From positions 81,032 through 145,031 of the forward strand of contig CALISO010000029.1 in the NCBI GenBank assembly GCA_938041445.1: a stretch of 64,000 nucleotides of DNA, written 5' to 3'. The notes under the pieces were generated by a model. That model was not told where the DNA came from. It saw nothing but the letters and a program-made list of their open reading frames with translations, and did not search any database. The stretch's first letter is position 1, and the number at the start of each line of letters is the position of its first letter. Position numbers and translations under genes: made by a program. This DNA is from an uncultured Saprospiraceae bacterium. Its GTDB lineage: Bacteria > Bacteroidota > Bacteroidia > Chitinophagales > Saprospiraceae. This document shows, piece after piece, positions 61,637 to 64,000 of this stretch.

Positions 61637-62860
61637 ATGGAAGCTTACTCTCTTCTCGAACTCAATAACTATATCAAACGTGTTATTGCTCTTAATTTTG
61701 AAGAAGCAATATGGATAGAGTGTGAGATCAGTAGTGTAAGTGAGGTCAGAGGTCAAGTCTATATCGATCTCGTACAGAAAGATCCAGATACTCAAGTTAT
61801 TGTGGCTCAGTCTAGAGCAGCGATATGGTACAAGGCAAACCTATTCATCAAGAAGAAACTCAAGGACCTATATGACTCTATACTGACCCAAGGTATAAAG
61901 ATTAAGTGTAAGGTTGAAGTGACATTTCACGAGCGATATTCGATGAGCCTATCAATTGTCGATGTAGACGCATCTTACACTCTGGGCAATCTGGAGATGG
62001 AGCGGCAGAAGATTATATCCGAGCTTAAGGCACAAGGATTATTCGAAACTAACAAAGAAGTACCACTGACAAAGACAATCAGAAATGTTGCGGTCATTAG
62101 TTCTTCAACCGCAGCTGGGTACATCGACTTTACTAACCAATTGAGCAGTAATGTCTATGCATACAAGTATCAAGTATCGCTGTTTCAATCAGCTATGCAA
62201 GGAGCTAATACTGAGTCCGATGTTTGTGATGCTCTCTATAAGATCCAAAATGGTTATACACAATACGATTGTATCGTGATTACAAGAGGTGGAGGATCAA
62301 AATTAGATTTATCATTCTTTGACAGTAAAAAAATTGGGGAGGCAATAGCAACATCCACTATTCCAGTCATTACAGGTATTGGGCATGAGATTGACTTATC
62401 AATTGCTGACTTAGTAGCTCATACCTCTCTGAAAACACCTACAGCGATTGCCAATTTCATCATAGATCGAACATTGATGTTTGAGTCAGAATGCTTATCT
62501 GTATTTGCTAGTATCCTCCAACAAGCTCAGGGCAAACTCAAGGAAAAGAATAATGAAATCGAAACAGCATCTAAGACTCTCAACTATCTTACTCAGCGAC
62601 GTGTACTAAGAGCTGAGCAGCAACTAAAGCAGCTAGAACATACGATACACAGCTCTACAAAGCATAAACTATCTACACTACACCAACAGTTAAACAATGT
62701 AGATACACTGCTCACAAGTTACGATCCGAAGTCTGTATTAAAAAGAGGATATGCTATCGCTAGTCAAGGTGGCAAGACTAAGGTTACAGCAAAATCTATT
62801 AAGAAAGGTGAGTTACAAATCCAGTTTCAAGATGGAATTGTTGATGTTATTAAAGGTTAA
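61637..62860 (+). CDS. xseA: Exodeoxyribonuclease VII large subunit
   Basis: Large subunit of exonuclease VII, a single-strand DNA exonuclease in mismatch and damage processing. Seen: N-terminal OB fold (AIWIECEISSVSEVRGQVYIDL, in part), ISELKAQGLFETNKEVPLTK near residue 130, AVISSSTAAGYIDF near residue 150, IVITRGGGSKLDLSFFD near residue 213 and TGIGHEIDLSIADLVAH near residue 250, then a helical C-terminus ending KSVLKRGYAIAS. The 407 aa length is slightly short but complete. The small subunit xseB is not in the window; the next gene is convergent. Confidence 0.95.
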   Translation: MEAYSLLELNNYIKRVIALNFEEAIWIECEISSVSEVRGQVYIDLVQKDPDTQVIVAQSRAAIWYKANLFIKKKLKDLYDSILTQGIKIKCKVEVTFHERYSMSLSIVDVDASYTLGNLEMERQKIISELKAQGLFETNKEVPLTKTIRNVAVISSSTAAGYIDFTNQLSSNVYAYKYQVSLFQSAMQGANTESDVCDALYKIQNGYTQYDCIVITRGGGSKLDLSFFDSKKIGEAIATSTIPVITGIGHEIDLSIADLVAHTSLKTPTAIANFIIDRTLMFESECLSVFASILQQAQGKLKEKNNEIETASKTLNYLTQRRVLRAEQQLKQLEHTIHSSTKHKLSTLHQQLNNVDTLLTSYDPKSVLKRGYAIASQGGKTKVTAKSIKKGELQIQFQDGIVDVIKG

Positions 62861-62870
62861 AATCAGTGCT

Positions 62871-63338
62871 CTAACAACAACCTCCTCCAGGTGTGCAGCT
62901 TTGTCCAGCAGCCAAATCGCCTAGTGATACAAATACTTTCTCAGTTGGCACTTCACATTTGTCCTTAGCTAAGCAGTCAGTCTGCTTAGTGGTCATCTCA
63001 AATGCCTCACCATTGAAAGCCAGTCCAAACTTTTGGATAGTCTGCCCTTGATATTCAACTTCTACTTCGTGATCACCAATATTCAATTTTTCTTGTGAAA
63101 GTTTGATGATATTGACCAATTTTTCTGGGTGCAACCTATGATCATAATCATCAGCGTTCCAAAGTTGAAAACTTACGACTTCTTCATTTCTAAGTGTCCC
63201 ACCACAATCGATAAATTGCTTAGTAATCTTCCCTACCTCAGTTACGTGAAAGTGAGACGGTACAAACGATCCATCTGGCAATTGAAAATTGAGGGTCTTG
63301 AGATTACCAAGAATAGACGTTACTTCTGAAAGTTTCAT
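62871..63338 (-). CDS. DUF6428-type protein with Cys-rich C-terminus
   Basis: A 155 aa soluble protein I place in the DUF6428 group by its N-terminal pattern (FQLPDGSFVPSHFHVTEVGK near residue 18) containing an HFHVTEVG motif, and DCGGTLRNEEVVSFQLW near residue 43. The C-terminus ends SCTPGGGCC, and there are further Cys in TKQTDCLAKDKC, a total that suggests metal or disulfide chemistry. Function unknown. It converges on xseA, with 10 nt between stops. Confidence 0.78.
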   Translation of the reverse strand: MKLSEVTSILGNLKTLNFQLPDGSFVPSHFHVTEVGKITKQFIDCGGTLRNEEVVSFQLWNADDYDHRLHPEKLVNIIKLSQEKLNIGDHEVEVEYQGQTIQKFGLAFNGEAFEMTTKQTDCLAKDKCEVPTEKVFVSLGDLAAGQSCTPGGGCC

Positions 63339-63444
63339 AGGGATAAGTTAATTGAATTGAGTGAATACGCTATCACCCAAAATTAACTCAATCCAACTCA
63401 GAAGTCAAGTTCCTATCGGAATATTTCAACTTGCATTTTGAGAA

Positions 63445-63834
63445 TTAATACTCAACTTGCACTGTGATAGTATACTCTTCTACATCTAACATTTGATTGA
63501 TGTTTGGGATTGGTAATAGTGATTCTAGAGTTATTGTTGTATTGAGAATAGTTGTATCGACGGTGAGATTTTCATTTTCAAGAGCAACATCAATTGTACT
63601 CAGTGTAAATGTTGCAGCCTCGCTTTCATTCTCAATACGCATATCTACAGATGCATACCCTTCCCAAACACAGACAGCATCAGCAGGACACCTTTGCTCG
63701 TCAACATTGGTCACATATAATTGAGTAGCCTCATCATCAAAGATCTTAACTTCACCTCCAGAAGATTTGCTGCAGCTAGCAAAAACACATAATAAGAAAA
63801 TGAATGCAAGGATACATAATGAATAATTTTTCAT
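63445..63834 (-). CDS. Lipoprotein of unknown function
   Basis: A 129 aa lipoprotein from the ATG at 63834, chosen because it begins a proper signal (MKNYSLCILAFIFLLCVFAS) with lipobox Cys in ASCSKSSG; the track ORF starts nine codons earlier. The mature part has RCPADAVCVWEGYASVDMRI near residue 48, a pattern of two Cys common to small Bacteroidota lipoproteins, then beta-strand-like sequence. No enzyme motif. The 106 nt gap on its downstream side holds only a weak inverted repeat. Confidence 0.75.
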   Translation of the reverse strand: MKNYSLCILAFIFLLCVFASCSKSSGGEVKIFDDEATQLYVTNVDEQRCPADAVCVWEGYASVDMRIENESEAATFTLSTIDVALENENLTVDTTILNTTITLESLLPIPNINQMLDVEEYTITVQVEY

Positions 63835-64000
63835 AATTGTTTGTATTGTAAAAGTGAACATAATGTATGCTAGATATAACTAACATCTGATTATAAAGAC
63901 GAATAAATTTAGACATCCGTTGGGTCAACATCTAAAATATAATACTTGAATACTAAATTGCTGAAGACATATTACGATTTTATTATATTCGTATTATGAG
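63835..64000. other. Terminal intergenic segment
   Basis: AT-rich sequence with no gene that I can support in the last 166 bases. It presumably holds the promoter of the lipoprotein gene; I see no clear TAnnTTTG. Confidence 0.4.

Noticed and set aside
63350-63412. Inverted repeat downstream of the lipoprotein gene
   Set aside because: Only 7-bp arms (ATTGAGT/ACTCAAT) with a long loop and no T-run, compatible with chance in AT-rich DNA.
1-64000. CRISPR array, tRNA, rRNA, IS element or prophage
   Set aside because: No regularly spaced direct repeats, transposase, integrase or structural-phage genes, and no cloverleaf-like or rRNA-like sequence was noticed.

Overview
The window looks like chromosome from a Bacteroidota bacterium, most likely a marine member of the Saprospiria; the genus cannot be fixed from sequence alone. 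The evidence is two large secreted proteins ending in the gliding-motility-associated (CHU_C type) C-terminal sorting module, a TonB-dependent receptor with a carboxypeptidase-like regulatory front end, a TamL-type lipoprotein BamA homologue, a short (about 291 aa) primary sigma factor, Bacteroidota-like -7 boxes (TAnnTTTG) before several genes, AT-rich sequence and a PL7 alginate lyase. I see no phage, IS element, CRISPR array, rRNA or tRNA. Coding density is high and no gene-free gap reaches 300 bases.

Layout. 1-17.5 kb is almost entirely + strand: an amidase cut by the window edge, a DUF58 protein, PPK2, an S4 protein, a riboflavin kinase/FAD synthetase fused to a glycosyltransferase, an RluA-type enzyme, coaE, rocD, era, der, two dTDP-rhamnose genes, a secreted CHU_C protein, riboflavin synthase, a YdcF protein and a second RluA-type enzyme. 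17.5-28.7 kb is mixed: TonB receptor and rpe, yggS, tamL-murI, an rRNA/tRNA methyltransferase, a thioredoxin-like protein, a MarR regulator, pyrF, an NFU protein and an Mrp ATPase. 28.8-37.2 kb is one long minus-strand block and the most unusual part: an NitT/TauT-like ABC transporter whose binding protein carries an OmpA peptidoglycan-binding domain, preceded by a membrane-tethered PspA-like protein and a coiled-coil protein, and further upstream by an HsdR-N-like protein, an unrecognised 547 aa protein and a methyltransferase. 37.4-50.3 kb holds ppk1, rplS, a PKD/CHU_C secreted protein, a TsaC-like protein, rpoD with an S41 protease, a START-like protein, glmM, a YigZ protein, a MoxR/chelatase-type ATPase and a DUF697/SHOCT protein. 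50.3-64 kb has a giant alpha-2-macroglobulin-like protein without its thioester cysteine, a QEGLA-motif protein, the alginate lyase, an aldehyde dehydrogenase, small unknowns, xseA, a DUF6428 protein and a lipoprotein.

How the genes fit together. Housekeeping genes (era, der, coaE, rpoD, rplS, glmM, murI, rpe, pyrF, xseA) are interleaved with envelope genes (amidase, tamL, TonB receptor, CHU_C proteins, macroglobulin, S41 protease). The best candidate for a little-described system is the PspA-like / binding-protein-OmpA / ABC operon (28816-34286). By inference it links the inner membrane, the peptidoglycan and an ABC importer, perhaps as an envelope-stress or envelope-maintenance device. Other points of note are the RibF-glycosyltransferase fusion, two envelope genes (tamL and the S41 protease) whose true starts appear to be non-AUG and which ATG-based gene calling truncates, a minus-strand intrinsic terminator with no gene to serve, and a near-leaderless promoter before the QEGLA gene.
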